From NCBI RefSeq assembly GCF_001592225.1, contig NZ_BCWN01000004.1:124001-188000 (forward strand): a stretch of DNA of 64,000 nucleotides, written 5' to 3'. Position numbers and translations under genes: made by a program. Each line of letters starts with the position of its first letter. Position 1 is the first letter of the stretch. Under the pieces are notes generated by a model. It was given only the letters and a program-made list of their open reading frames with translations. It searched no databases and was not told where the DNA came from. Source of the stretch: Castellaniella caeni NBRC 101664. GTDB lineage: Bacteria > Pseudomonadota > Gammaproteobacteria > Burkholderiales > Burkholderiaceae_B. Shown one piece after another: positions 1 to 8,303 of this stretch.

Positions 1-231
1 GCAAGCCCCTCCGTGTTTGACGGCATGGCATTCCAGGACCTGATTCGCACCGGCAACGAACAGGGGCTGCTGCTGGGTGACTGGCCCCGCTGGCGCACTT
101 ACCGCGAGATGCGCGGAAAAACCAGTCATACCTACGACGAAAAAATCGCGCTCGAAGTCGTGCAACATATCCCCGCGTTCCTGCGGGAAGCACGCTACCT
201 GCGAGACCAGCTCAAAGCCAGGCAGGCATGA
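1..231 (+). CDS. HI0074-family nucleotidyltransferase substrate-binding protein (HEPN-like), 5' partial
   Basis: The last 76 residues of a four-helix HEPN-like protein are visible; the frame is open to the first base, so the start lies outside the window. The core signature is MRGKTSHTYDEK, which fits the R-x4-H motif of HEPN domains and the N-x-x-S-H-x-Y-D pattern of the HI0074 family. The stop overlaps the start of the next gene (ATGA at 228-231), so the two are translationally coupled. In this family the helical protein partners a minimal nucleotidyltransferase; such HEPN/MNT pairs include toxin-antitoxin modules in which the MNT enzyme modifies and neutralises the HEPN RNase. Whether this pair is a toxin system is inference. 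Confidence 0.8.
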   Translation, partial: ASPSVFDGMAFQDLIRTGNEQGLLLGDWPRWRTYREMRGKTSHTYDEKIALEVVQHIPAFLREARYLRDQLKARQA

Positions 232-566
232 CCGGCCCCATCCCCAATATCGACGTCACGCCCAGTCAGTGGGCGATCATCCGGGACATTCTGGCCAGAC
301 ACGTGCCGACAGGTGAAGTCTGGGCCTTCGGCTCTCGGGCCAGGCACACGGCCAAGCCCTATTCCGACCTCGACCTCGCCATCATCAGCCCACAGGCGCT
401 GACGCTCGATACACGAGCCGCGCTCGCAGACGAGTTCAGTACGTCGGATCTTCCCTGGAAGGTGGACATCGTAGACTGGGCCGCTGCCAGTGAACCGTTC
501 AAACAGGCGGTCGCGCCGGATAAGGTGCTGATCTGGGCTCCAGGTGCTACTTCACCAAGCCGATGA
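228..566 (+). CDS. MNT-type nucleotidyltransferase (HI0073-like), partner of the upstream HEPN-like protein
   Basis: A 112-residue minimal nucleotidyltransferase. The active-site signature GSRAR (residues 35-39) is followed by SDLDL, giving the two metal-binding aspartates D48 and D50. A third acidic position is likely D80 in WKVDIVDW. Length and motif order match the HI0073 / MNT family. It starts inside the stop codon of the HEPN-like gene, so the pair is co-translated. The known role of family members is NMP or oligo-AMP transfer, in some cases onto the HEPN partner to inactivate it. The substrate here cannot be read from sequence. No further gene follows before the convergent TetR gene at 657. 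Confidence 0.85.
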   Translation: MTGPIPNIDVTPSQWAIIRDILARHVPTGEVWAFGSRARHTAKPYSDLDLAIISPQALTLDTRAALADEFSTSDLPWKVDIVDWAAASEPFKQAVAPDKVLIWAPGATSPSR

Positions 567-656
567 CCACGCCATTTGGCAGCCCAAAGATGTCAATACG
601 CATCACAAACACATAGAGACCGCAGCCGCCACGCCCCACTCTGACTATTGGCGGGA

Positions 657-1271
657 TCAGGCGTTGCAGCTGGGCGTCGTGGCCTGCACCCCTCGCAAGA
701 CGGTATCGACGATGCTTTCAATGTATCCATCGAGCTTGCTGGCGAATTGTTCGCGCAGGTGCTCGGGCGTATTGCGCACATGATTTGAAACGGCGCCGGC
801 GACAAGGTCAGCCACCAGCGCCACCGACGTGCCTTGCGGCAGTTCGCCCCGCTCGATGCCGCGGCGGATGATCAGGCGCGTGCTTCTGACGTATTCGGGG
901 TAAGGCTCTTGATACAGCGCGTTGCGCAGGTCGGGATAAAAGCGGGCGTCCACCATCAGCCGGTAGATGAGCACGCCGTCATCGGTTTCCATGTGCGCGT
1001 GCCAGCGATGGGCGAATTCGATGAGGTCGGAACGCACATTGCCCGTATCGATGCCGGAGATGAAACACGCCCGCGACCGCACGAGTTCGATGAGCATGTG
1101 GGCCTTGTCGTGCCAGCGCAGGTAAAGCGACCCCTTGCCAACCCGCGAACGCCGTGCCACTTCGTCGAAATTGAAGCCCGACCAGCCGCGCTTCGCATAC
1201 AGGGAGCAGGCCGCATCGAACACCCTTTGCTCCAGGGTCTCGTCCCGCGGGCGGCCGACGCTTCTTGTCAT
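657..1271 (-). CDS. TetR/AcrR-family transcriptional regulator of the adjacent catabolic cluster
   Basis: A 204-residue protein with an N-terminal TetR helix-turn-helix (about residues 10-55: QRVFDAACSLYAKRGW, then DEVARRSRVGKGSLYLRW) and a helical ligand-binding C-terminal domain without recognisable subfamily signature. The start at 1271 is preceded by GGAG at 7 bases. It is divergent from the MaoC gene at 1417, and a palindrome lies in the shared 145-bp gap (1325-1339). By analogy with TetR regulators of acyl-CoA degradation clusters (AtuR, LiuR-like, PaaR) it is probably a repressor released by a CoA thioester or free acid intermediate; that is inference from context. Confidence 0.88.
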   Translation of the reverse strand: MTRSVGRPRDETLEQRVFDAACSLYAKRGWSGFNFDEVARRSRVGKGSLYLRWHDKAHMLIELVRSRACFISGIDTGNVRSDLIEFAHRWHAHMETDDGVLIYRLMVDARFYPDLRNALYQEPYPEYVRSTRLIIRRGIERGELPQGTSVALVADLVAGAVSNHVRNTPEHLREQFASKLDGYIESIVDTVLRGVQATTPSCNA

Positions 1272-1324
1272 ACACCATCTCCATAATCTCTGCGCAAGTT
1301 TAACCCTGGCTTGAAAATATTTTT

Positions 1325-1339
1325 TGACGATTACCGTCA
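1325..1339. promoter_or_regulatory. Candidate TetR operator, palindrome TGACG-ATTAC-CGTCA
   Basis: A perfect 5-bp inverted repeat with a 5-bp centre lies in the gap between the divergent TetR gene and the maoC operon. It overlaps a TTGACG hexamer (1324-1329) that could be a -35 element, with TAGACT at 1349-1354 as a weak -10 at a longish spacing of 19. Size and symmetry suit a TetR dimer, and the placement would repress both directions. Only the symmetry is seen directly; binding is inference. Confidence 0.5.
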
Positions 1340-1416
1340 GTATTATGCTAGACTGAAAAAAATCACAAGAGATAAACGGCTATCAAGCCCAACTGCCGCA
1401 CCCAGGAGACAAAACC

Positions 1417-1872
1417 ATGGTCATGTATTTCGACGAGTTCGACGTCGGTCAAGAATTCACGACACCCGCGCGCACCATCACGGAAGCCGACGTCGCCACA
1501 TTTTCGGCCTGGACGGGCGACGTCAACCCCATTCACACAGATGCCGTATTTGCGGCCAAATCGCGTTTCGGCCAGCGCCTGGCGCACGGGCTTCTGGGCG
1601 TATCCCACTGCATGGGGCTCATGTCCCGCATCAACATCTTCGAGGGCAGCGCAGTGGCCATGCTCAGCCTCGACGGCTGGCGCTTCCTCAAGCCGATTTT
1701 CATCGACGACACCATCCACGTACGCATCCGGATTACTGAAAAACGCCTGGCATCCAACGGCCGCCACGGCATCATCGGCCGCCACTTCGACCTGATCAAT
1801 CAAAAAGAAGAAATCGTCCAGTCAGGCGAATCAGCGGTCATGGTGGCCCTCGCCCCCGAACCCGCGCGCTAG
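1417..1872 (+). CDS. MaoC-family (R)-specific enoyl-CoA hydratase/dehydratase
   Basis: A 151-residue single hotdog domain. The hydratase-2 signature is present as ATFSAWTGDVNPIHTD (about residues 27-42), with the catalytic pair D35 and H40. The start is well supported by AGGAG 8 bases upstream. It is the first gene of the plus-strand catabolic run, followed 50 bp later by the ABC transporter genes. MaoC enzymes hydrate trans-2-enoyl-CoAs or dehydrate 3-hydroxyacyl-CoAs; here it probably acts on the CoA ester formed by the ligase at 4444, but the substrate is unknown. Confidence 0.85.
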   Translation: MVMYFDEFDVGQEFTTPARTITEADVATFSAWTGDVNPIHTDAVFAAKSRFGQRLAHGLLGVSHCMGLMSRINIFEGSAVAMLSLDGWRFLKPIFIDDTIHVRIRITEKRLASNGRHGIIGRHFDLINQKEEIVQSGESAVMVALAPEPAR

Positions 1873-1922
1873 ATCGCCTCCCCGCCTGCGCCAAGGCTTG
1901 TTCAAAAGAATGGATCCGCGAC

Positions 1923-3665
1923 ATGAACTACTGGGCCAACGTCATCAACATCATTCTGATTTATTCCATATTGGGAATAAGCCTGAACCTGGTGCTCGGC
2001 TTTGCCGGGATGGTTTCCATGGCGCATGCCGTCTACTTCGGCATCGCCGCCTACGCCGTGGCGCTGCTCTCGGCCAGCCTGGGCGTGGGCTTCGTGCCCG
2101 CGGCGCTCATCGCCATCGTCCTGGCGGGGCTTTTTGCGGCGATCACCGCATTCCCCGCGCTGCGCGTGCGCGATGAATACCTGATCTTGCTGACCCTGGC
2201 CTTGCAGATGATCGTCTCGGGCATCATGAACGCATGGCTTTCGGTCACGGGCGGGCCATCGGGCATACCGGGCATTCCCCCCATCGGCATTGGCAGCCTC
2301 ACCCTGTTCAACCCGATGCAGCTGCTGCCCTTGCTGTTGGTCATGACCGCGGCGGTGTTCTTTGCCGCCCACAAAATCACCAGCTCATCCTTCGGGCGAG
2401 CGCTCAAGGCCATGCGGGAAAACGAATCCGCGGCCATCGCGGCGGGCAAGAACATTGTCATGCTGAAGGTCATCATCTTCGGAGTATCGGGCATCATCGC
2501 TGGCGTGGCCGGCGCGCTGTTCGCCGGGGCCCAAGGGTTCATCGATCCGCTCAGCTTCAACCTCGACACATCCATCATGGTGATCGCGCTGGTGGCATTG
2601 GGCGGCGCGGCCAACCTGTACGGCACCCTCGCCGGCGCCGTGCTCATCCTGGGGCTGCCAGAGCTGCTGACCTTTTTCAACGTAGGCAGCGCCGATACCG
2701 TCAGCGCCTCGCGCGGCATCATCTTCGGGTTGTTGCTGATCCTGTTCACACGCTTCCGGCCCCAGGGGATCATCCCGGAAAAGGCCTTCACCCAAAAATA
2801 TCGCGCGCCACACGCCTTGCAGCGCGCAAACCGGGTCAATGTCAATAGCGGCACTGACGCCACGGCCGCCAGCCAGTCGGTGACGGCCCGGGCACCGGCC
2901 ACCCTCGAAGCCAGCGACCTGAACAAACGGTTTGGCGGGGTCGTGACGGCCAAGGACGTCAACCTGGTGTTGAAACCCGGCATGGTCACGGCACTGATCG
3001 GGCCAAACGGCGCCGGAAAAACCACGATCTTCAACCTGCTTGCCGGCGTGCTGCGTCCAGACAGCGGCTGCATTGCCGTGCGCGGCCACGACATCACGGC
3101 CATGCCGGCCTGGCAGCGGGTATCCGAGGGCATCGGCCGTTCTTTCCAGGACGTCAGGATCTTCGAAAACATATCGGTCATCGACAACGTGCTGGTCGCT
3201 CTGCCCGACCCATACAGCGAAAGCCTGTTCAGGCTCTTCTTCCAGCCCTCCCGCGTGCGTCGGCACGAACAGCACAACCGCAACCAGGCCATGGCGCTGC
3301 TGGAACAGGTGGGGCTGAGCGACAAGGCGCGCGAATCGGCGGGCGACCTCAGCTACGGCGAGCAAAAGCTGCTGGCCATTGCCCGCCTGGTGGCCACGGG
3401 TGCCGACATTCTGCTGTTCGACGAACCCGCCGCCGGGGTGGATGCGGTCTGGGCCGCAAAAATGATCGAGATCATCCGCGCGCTGGCGCAATCGGGCAAG
3501 GCGGTCTGCCTGGTCGAACACAACCTGAACGTGGTGCGCGAACTGGCCGACGTCGTCTATTTCATGAACGTAGGCAACATCGTCACGCAAGGCACGCCCG
3601 ACGAAATCATGCGCAACACCGAGCTGGCCGACATCTACTTCGGCCAGGAAGCCATCACGGACTGA
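1923..3665 (+). CDS. Fused branched-chain-type ABC transporter permease and ATP-binding protein (LivM-LivG)
   Basis: A 580-residue fusion. Residues 1 to about 300 form a LivM-like inner-membrane permease with repeated hydrophobic helices; about residues 320-580 form a LivG-like ATPase. The ATPase has Walker A GPNGAGKTT near residues 360-368, the signature LSYGEQKLLAIARL and Walker B ILLFDEPAAG. The linker between the domains is short and polar. Together with LivF (3675), the binding protein (6093) and LivH (7350) this makes a complete HAAT-type importer. Family members carry amino acids, urea, amides, or aromatic and aliphatic acids; location among acyl-CoA genes points to a carboxylate. Confidence 0.92.
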   Translation: MNYWANVINIILIYSILGISLNLVLGFAGMVSMAHAVYFGIAAYAVALLSASLGVGFVPAALIAIVLAGLFAAITAFPALRVRDEYLILLTLALQMIVSGIMNAWLSVTGGPSGIPGIPPIGIGSLTLFNPMQLLPLLLVMTAAVFFAAHKITSSSFGRALKAMRENESAAIAAGKNIVMLKVIIFGVSGIIAGVAGALFAGAQGFIDPLSFNLDTSIMVIALVALGGAANLYGTLAGAVLILGLPELLTFFNVGSADTVSASRGIIFGLLLILFTRFRPQGIIPEKAFTQKYRAPHALQRANRVNVNSGTDATAASQSVTARAPATLEASDLNKRFGGVVTAKDVNLVLKPGMVTALIGPNGAGKTTIFNLLAGVLRPDSGCIAVRGHDITAMPAWQRVSEGIGRSFQDVRIFENISVIDNVLVALPDPYSESLFRLFFQPSRVRRHEQHNRNQAMALLEQVGLSDKARESAGDLSYGEQKLLAIARLVATGADILLFDEPAAGVDAVWAAKMIEIIRALAQSGKAVCLVEHNLNVVRELADVVYFMNVGNIVTQGTPDEIMRNTELADIYFGQEAITD

Positions 3666-3674
3666 GGCGCCACC

Positions 3675-4385
3675 ATGAGCGAGCCATTTTTAGTTCTGTC
3701 GAACGTCGATGCCGGATACGGCAAGAAGCAGGTCTTGTTCGACGTGTCCCTGACCATCAACAAAGGGGAAATCACCTCGCTGATCGGGCACAACGGCGCG
3801 GGCAAAACGACCCTGCTGCGCACCGTGTTCGGCCACCTGAGTCCGGTACGCGGCAGCATTTCCATGGGCGGCGCCACCATCGAGCGCTGGTCCATGCCCG
3901 AACGCGTGCAGCATCACCTGACCTATATCCCGCAAGAGCAGTTCGTCTTTGGCGACCTGTCCGTCCAGGAAAACCTGGCACTGTCGGGATACACGTTGCG
4001 CGGCCAGGACGACTTCGACGAGCGCCTGTCGGAATGCTTCGACTTCCTGCCCATCTTGAAAGAGCGCGGCAAGCAAAGGGCTGGCACGCTCAGCGGCGGG
4101 CAGCAGCGCATCTTGAGCCTTGGCATGGTGATGATCGCCAGGCCAAAGATGCTGCTGCTCGACGAGCCCTCTCTCGGACTGGCCCCAAGCCTGGTCGATC
4201 AGGCGATGGAACTGCTGCAGGACATGGCACAACGCTTCGGCATGACCGTGCTGCTGGTCGAGCAGAACGTCAAAAAGGCGTTTTCCGTCGCCAACCGCGT
4301 CCACGTGCTGCGGGCGGGCCGCCTGATCGCCGAACGCCCGGGCGGACAGCTGTCGTCACACGACGAGCTTTGGAACCTTTTCTAA
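3675..4385 (+). CDS. Branched-chain-type ABC transporter ATP-binding protein (LivF-like)
   Basis: A 236-residue ATPase with Walker A GHNGAGKTT near the N terminus, the LSGGQQR signature and Walker B MLLLDEPSLGLAPSLV, as usual for LivF. It follows the LivM-LivG fusion by nine bases and has GAGG seven bases before its ATG. It would pair with the LivG half of the fusion as the nucleotide-binding heterodimer on the cytoplasmic face. Length and motifs are intact. Confidence 0.93.
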   Translation: MSEPFLVLSNVDAGYGKKQVLFDVSLTINKGEITSLIGHNGAGKTTLLRTVFGHLSPVRGSISMGGATIERWSMPERVQHHLTYIPQEQFVFGDLSVQENLALSGYTLRGQDDFDERLSECFDFLPILKERGKQRAGTLSGGQQRILSLGMVMIARPKMLLLDEPSLGLAPSLVDQAMELLQDMAQRFGMTVLLVEQNVKKAFSVANRVHVLRAGRLIAERPGGQLSSHDELWNLF

Positions 4386-4443
4386 GTCACGCCGAAACCA
4401 CGCACGAGACATCCATGCACACCGCAGATTCGGAGCACCCGCT

Positions 4444-6006
4444 ATGAAACTCACGCTCGCAGACATCCTCGCTCGGGCCGCGCGCTGGTCACCAGACAAG
4501 ACCGCCTTTTCGATCCACGGCGAGGGTGCCATCACCTACCAGGAACTGTTCGACAGGGCAACGCGCGTCGCCCTGCGCCTGGCTGGGCATCCCGGCAAGC
4601 ACGTCGGCATCCTGCTGCCGAACTCGATCGACTGGGTCGTCTGCCTGTTCGGGGCGGCGCTGGCGGGCAAGGCCGCCGTCCTGCTCAATACCAGGCTCAC
4701 GACGCCCGAGCTGGTCTACCAGATCGACCAATCCGACACCAGCGTGCTGATGACGGGCCCGCTCTACCAGCGCGACTCCGCCGTCCTGACGGCAGCGCTG
4801 CGGGACGGATGCCCGAAGTGCGATGCCATCGTCTGGTGGGGGCGCGAGCGGCCAGACGGCAGCGTGGCGGCGCACGCCTGGCTGTCGGCGACCCAGGCGG
4901 ACGCAACCCGCCTCGGGCCGATTGACGAATCTTCGCTGGCCGTCCTCATCTATACGTCCGGCACCACGTCATTGCCCAAAGGCGTGATGCTCAGCCACGC
5001 CGCGATCACCACCAACGCGCTGCTGGTCGGCCAGGCGTTTGGCGCCACGGAAGACGACAGGGTATTCAGCGCCGGCCCGTTCGCTCATTCGGGCGGCCTG
5101 ACGATGCACGTGGTGCTTTCCGTGCTCTACGGCGCCACGGCCTATTCCGTATCGTATTTCAACCCCGCCGAGGTGCTCGATACCATCGAGTCCAACCAGT
5201 GCACGATCTACAACGGCATTGAAACCCTGTTTCTGCGGCTGCTCGACGCGCCAGACTTCGACCGCAAGCGGGTGCGCTCGGTGCGCACCGGCTGGGCCAC
5301 GGGGTCCCGCTCCGTGCTGCACCGCATTGCGGATGAAGTCGGCATGCCCGGCATCATCGGCGTCTACGGCATTTCCGAAGCAGCCCCCAACGTGCTGATT
5401 TCGCACCACCTGGAAACCCCCGAGCACCGCCTCGATACGGCGGGCACGCCGCACCCCTGGATGAGGGCCCGGGTATGCGACCCCGAAACCGGCAAGCCGG
5501 TCAAGGACGGCGACATCGGCGAACTGGTGCTGTGCGGCTACAGCCTCATGCTGGGCTACTACAAAAACGCCGAAGAAACCGCCAAGGCCTTGCGCGACGG
5601 CTGGCTGTACACGGGCGACCTGGTGCGCAGAAGGCCGGACGGCTACTTCGAGTTCGCGGGCCGATCCAAAGACATCATCCGCGTTGGCGGTGAAAACGTG
5701 TCGGCCCTGGAAGTGGAAGACCTGCTGCACCAAGTGCGCGGCGTGGCCATCGCCGCGGTCATCCCCGTCGAGGACGACGTGTACGGCGAAGTGCCGCTTG
5801 CTGTCATCAAACCCGTGAACGGCGTCGAGCTCAAGGCCGACGACATCCTGCGCTCGCTAAGCGGCCGCCTGGCTTCGTACAAGCTGCCCAGGCGCATCGT
5901 TTTCCGCGAAGACATGCCACTGACCGACAGCGGCAAGGTTCAAAAGAAGCAACTGCGCGCGCTGGTGGCCGGCAAGCCAGCCGACGGCGGCGCAGAAAGC
6001 TCGTGA
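4444..6006 (+). CDS. AMP-forming acyl-CoA ligase (ANL superfamily)
   Basis: A 520-residue adenylate-forming enzyme. The AMP-binding loop LIYTSGTTSLPKGVMLSH is at about residues 168-185, the adenine-contacting YGISEAAP motif lies mid-protein, YTGDL is at about 388, and the C-terminal GRSKDIIRVGGENVS hinge and the DSGK lysine (about 498) complete the family set. GGAG lies eight bases before the start. It should activate the imported acid to its CoA ester at the expense of ATP. Medium-chain, aromatic and branched acids are all possible; sequence alone does not settle which. Confidence 0.9.
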   Translation: MKLTLADILARAARWSPDKTAFSIHGEGAITYQELFDRATRVALRLAGHPGKHVGILLPNSIDWVVCLFGAALAGKAAVLLNTRLTTPELVYQIDQSDTSVLMTGPLYQRDSAVLTAALRDGCPKCDAIVWWGRERPDGSVAAHAWLSATQADATRLGPIDESSLAVLIYTSGTTSLPKGVMLSHAAITTNALLVGQAFGATEDDRVFSAGPFAHSGGLTMHVVLSVLYGATAYSVSYFNPAEVLDTIESNQCTIYNGIETLFLRLLDAPDFDRKRVRSVRTGWATGSRSVLHRIADEVGMPGIIGVYGISEAAPNVLISHHLETPEHRLDTAGTPHPWMRARVCDPETGKPVKDGDIGELVLCGYSLMLGYYKNAEETAKALRDGWLYTGDLVRRRPDGYFEFAGRSKDIIRVGGENVSALEVEDLLHQVRGVAIAAVIPVEDDVYGEVPLAVIKPVNGVELKADDILRSLSGRLASYKLPRRIVFREDMPLTDSGKVQKKQLRALVAGKPADGGAESS

Positions 6007-6092
6007 AGCACGGACGGGGTCTCACCCGATACCTCATTTTCGTGAATACGGCATGAGCCATGCCGCTGATGACAACCACCAAGGAGACAAAC

Positions 6093-7292
6093 ATGACATT
6101 CCGTCGAACTCTACTCTCGGCATCTGTAAGCACACTGATGGGCGCGTCGATCATCCTGAGCGCGCCGACGGCGTCCGCGCAGGGCGACAAGACCATCCCC
6201 ATCGGCACCGTGCTGGCCATGACCGGCTCTGGCGCCTACTACGGCAAGGTGATGAGCCGCAGCGAAAAACTGGCGATCGACCAGATCAACGACAGCGGCG
6301 AACTCAAGGGCTACAAGCTGGCGCTGCACATCGAAGACCATAAAAGCGGCGACGCGCGCGCGGCCAACAGCGCCATGCGCAAGCTGGTCAGCATCGACAA
6401 GACACCGGTCGTCCTCAGTTCTTATGGCGGCATCACCCTGGCCATACAACCGCTGGCGGCGCAACAAGACGTCCTGCTGTTCAACGGGGGTGGCACGGCA
6501 TCCAACCTGATCAACAAGAAAAACCTGTACAACACGCGCATGGTTGCCAGCCAATTAGCCCCCCTGGCCGTCCAGTGGGCGGTGGAAAAGCTGGGGGCCA
6601 AGAAAATCGCCACGGTCTATTACACCGATTCGTCGGGTGTCGAAACCAACGAAGCGGTCAAGAAGGCCTGCCAGGCGCTGGGCTGCGAGATCATCGATGA
6701 AGAACCCTACAAGCTGGGCTCGACCGACTTCAGCGTGCCGCTTTCCCGTGTGAAGGCGGCGGCCCCCGATGCCATCATCCTGGGTTCCTGGGGCGCGGAC
6801 GTCGGGCACATCGTCAAGCAGGCCAAAGAACGCGACATCTCCGCAAAGATCGTGGGGCTGGAGCTCCTGAGCAATGAATTGAAGATTGCCGGGAACACGA
6901 TGGATGGCTACACCGCCGTCTTCGACAGCTTCGACGCCGATGCCGACAATCCGTCCACCCAATCGTTCGTGAAGGCATTCAAGACAGCCTATGGCGAGGT
7001 GCCGGACTACTACGACGCGAACTACTACGAGATCGTCAAGGACGTGCTCGCCCCCCTGATTCAAAAAACCATCGCCGCCGGTGAAGACCCGACCAAAATC
7101 GGCGCGCTCAACAGTCAGATGGAAAAGCTGATCGCGCAGAACTACCAGTTCGACAGCGTATACGGCGGCAAGCTGCAGCTGCACAAGGATGGCTCGGTGA
7201 CCAAGCCCGTGGGGGTCTTCCAGGTGCGCAACGGCCAGGCGGTGCCGATCGCGCACATCGACGACGGCAAGTTCGTCATGGTCAAGCCGTGA
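6093..7292 (+). CDS. Periplasmic substrate-binding protein of the ABC importer (LivK/Peripla_BP_6 type)
   Basis: A 399-residue binding protein with a Sec signal peptide (basic MTFRR, hydrophobic stretch, likely cut after TASA near residue 29). The mature part begins with IPIGTVLAMTGSGAYYG, the usual first strand and ligand loop of type I periplasmic binding proteins. I chose the start at 6093 because AAGGAG sits six bases upstream and the signal peptide then has normal length; an in-frame ATG at 6060 would add 11 residues. It delivers the ligand to the LivH/LivM permeases. Confidence 0.92.
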   Translation: MTFRRTLLSASVSTLMGASIILSAPTASAQGDKTIPIGTVLAMTGSGAYYGKVMSRSEKLAIDQINDSGELKGYKLALHIEDHKSGDARAANSAMRKLVSIDKTPVVLSSYGGITLAIQPLAAQQDVLLFNGGGTASNLINKKNLYNTRMVASQLAPLAVQWAVEKLGAKKIATVYYTDSSGVETNEAVKKACQALGCEIIDEEPYKLGSTDFSVPLSRVKAAAPDAIILGSWGADVGHIVKQAKERDISAKIVGLELLSNELKIAGNTMDGYTAVFDSFDADADNPSTQSFVKAFKTAYGEVPDYYDANYYEIVKDVLAPLIQKTIAAGEDPTKIGALNSQMEKLIAQNYQFDSVYGGKLQLHKDGSVTKPVGVFQVRNGQAVPIAHIDDGKFVMVKP

Positions 7293-7349
7293 TCTCCCTT
7301 TCACGCGTTCAACCGGCTTGCTGAGCCTTTGTAACACCCCGAGGAACCC

Positions 7350-8216
7350 ATGGACCTTTTCTGGCAATTGTTCGTTCACGGCCTGCTGACCGGCTGCCTG
7401 TATGCGCTGGTGGGCGTCAGCTGGGGGCTGATCTACGCAACATCAAAAGTGTTCCACTTCGCCCACGTGCTGACGCTCATCCTGGCCGCCTACCTGGCCA
7501 TCACGGTCGTCAACGACTTCGGGGCGCCGCTCTGGACCGGGTTCATCGTCGCCGCAGCGGTCGGGGGCGCGTTCGGGGCATTCAGCGAAGTGACGGTGTA
7601 TCGCCCGCTCAGGCGGTTCCACGCCACGCAGCTGAACATCTTTCTGGCCAGCCTGGGCCTGCTCGAAGCGGGCAAATACACTATGCAGCTCATTTGGGGC
7701 GCAAACCAGATTCCCGTGAACGGTTCATCCGCGCAGGCTTTCCAGTTTGGCCCCATCAGCGTCACGTTGAACGAGCTTCTCTGGCTGGCCGCCAGCGTGG
7801 CCCTGATTGGCGCCTTGTTCGTCTGGCTGAACCGCTCGCGCACGGGCCATGCCATCCGCGCCGTGGCGACCAATCCATACCTATCCGCATCGGTGGGGGT
7901 GTCGGCTGAAGCCGTCTACGTGAAGGTCTTCGTCATCGGTTCAGCCATGGTCGGCGTGGCTGGCTATCTGCTGGCCCTGAGCCACACCGCATCGCTGGAG
8001 ATGGGGCTGATCCCCGTTCTGGCGGGCTTTACCGCGACGTTTCTCGGCGGCGTGGGCAGTCTGCGCGGCACGGTGCTGGGAGGCCTGCTGCTGGGGCTGG
8101 CCGAACAGCTCAGCGGCCTGTTCCTGTCGGGTGAATGGCAGACGGTCACCGCCTTCTCGGTGCTGGTGCTCGTCCTGATGCTGCGCCCGCACGGCCTGTT
8201 CCGATTGCGCCGGTGA
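7350..8216 (+). CDS. Branched-chain-type ABC transporter permease (LivH-like)
   Basis: A 288-residue multi-pass inner-membrane protein whose N terminus (LLTGCLYALVGVSWGLIYATS) has the LivH pattern and whose C-terminal half contains the GGVGSLRGTVLGGLLLGL loop. A purine-rich GAGGAA lies a few bases before the start. It completes the importer; the permease pair is LivH here and the LivM half of the fused gene at 1923. Confidence 0.93.
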   Translation: MDLFWQLFVHGLLTGCLYALVGVSWGLIYATSKVFHFAHVLTLILAAYLAITVVNDFGAPLWTGFIVAAAVGGAFGAFSEVTVYRPLRRFHATQLNIFLASLGLLEAGKYTMQLIWGANQIPVNGSSAQAFQFGPISVTLNELLWLAASVALIGALFVWLNRSRTGHAIRAVATNPYLSASVGVSAEAVYVKVFVIGSAMVGVAGYLLALSHTASLEMGLIPVLAGFTATFLGGVGSLRGTVLGGLLLGLAEQLSGLFLSGEWQTVTAFSVLVLVLMLRPHGLFRLRR

Positions 8217-8303
8217 CCCCGGCCCTATCCGGCAACAGTGCCGGTGGCCTCCATGAAAACGACCACTCCGCCCCATTTCCCGTATCCAAGTAAGAGAACA
8301 TCC

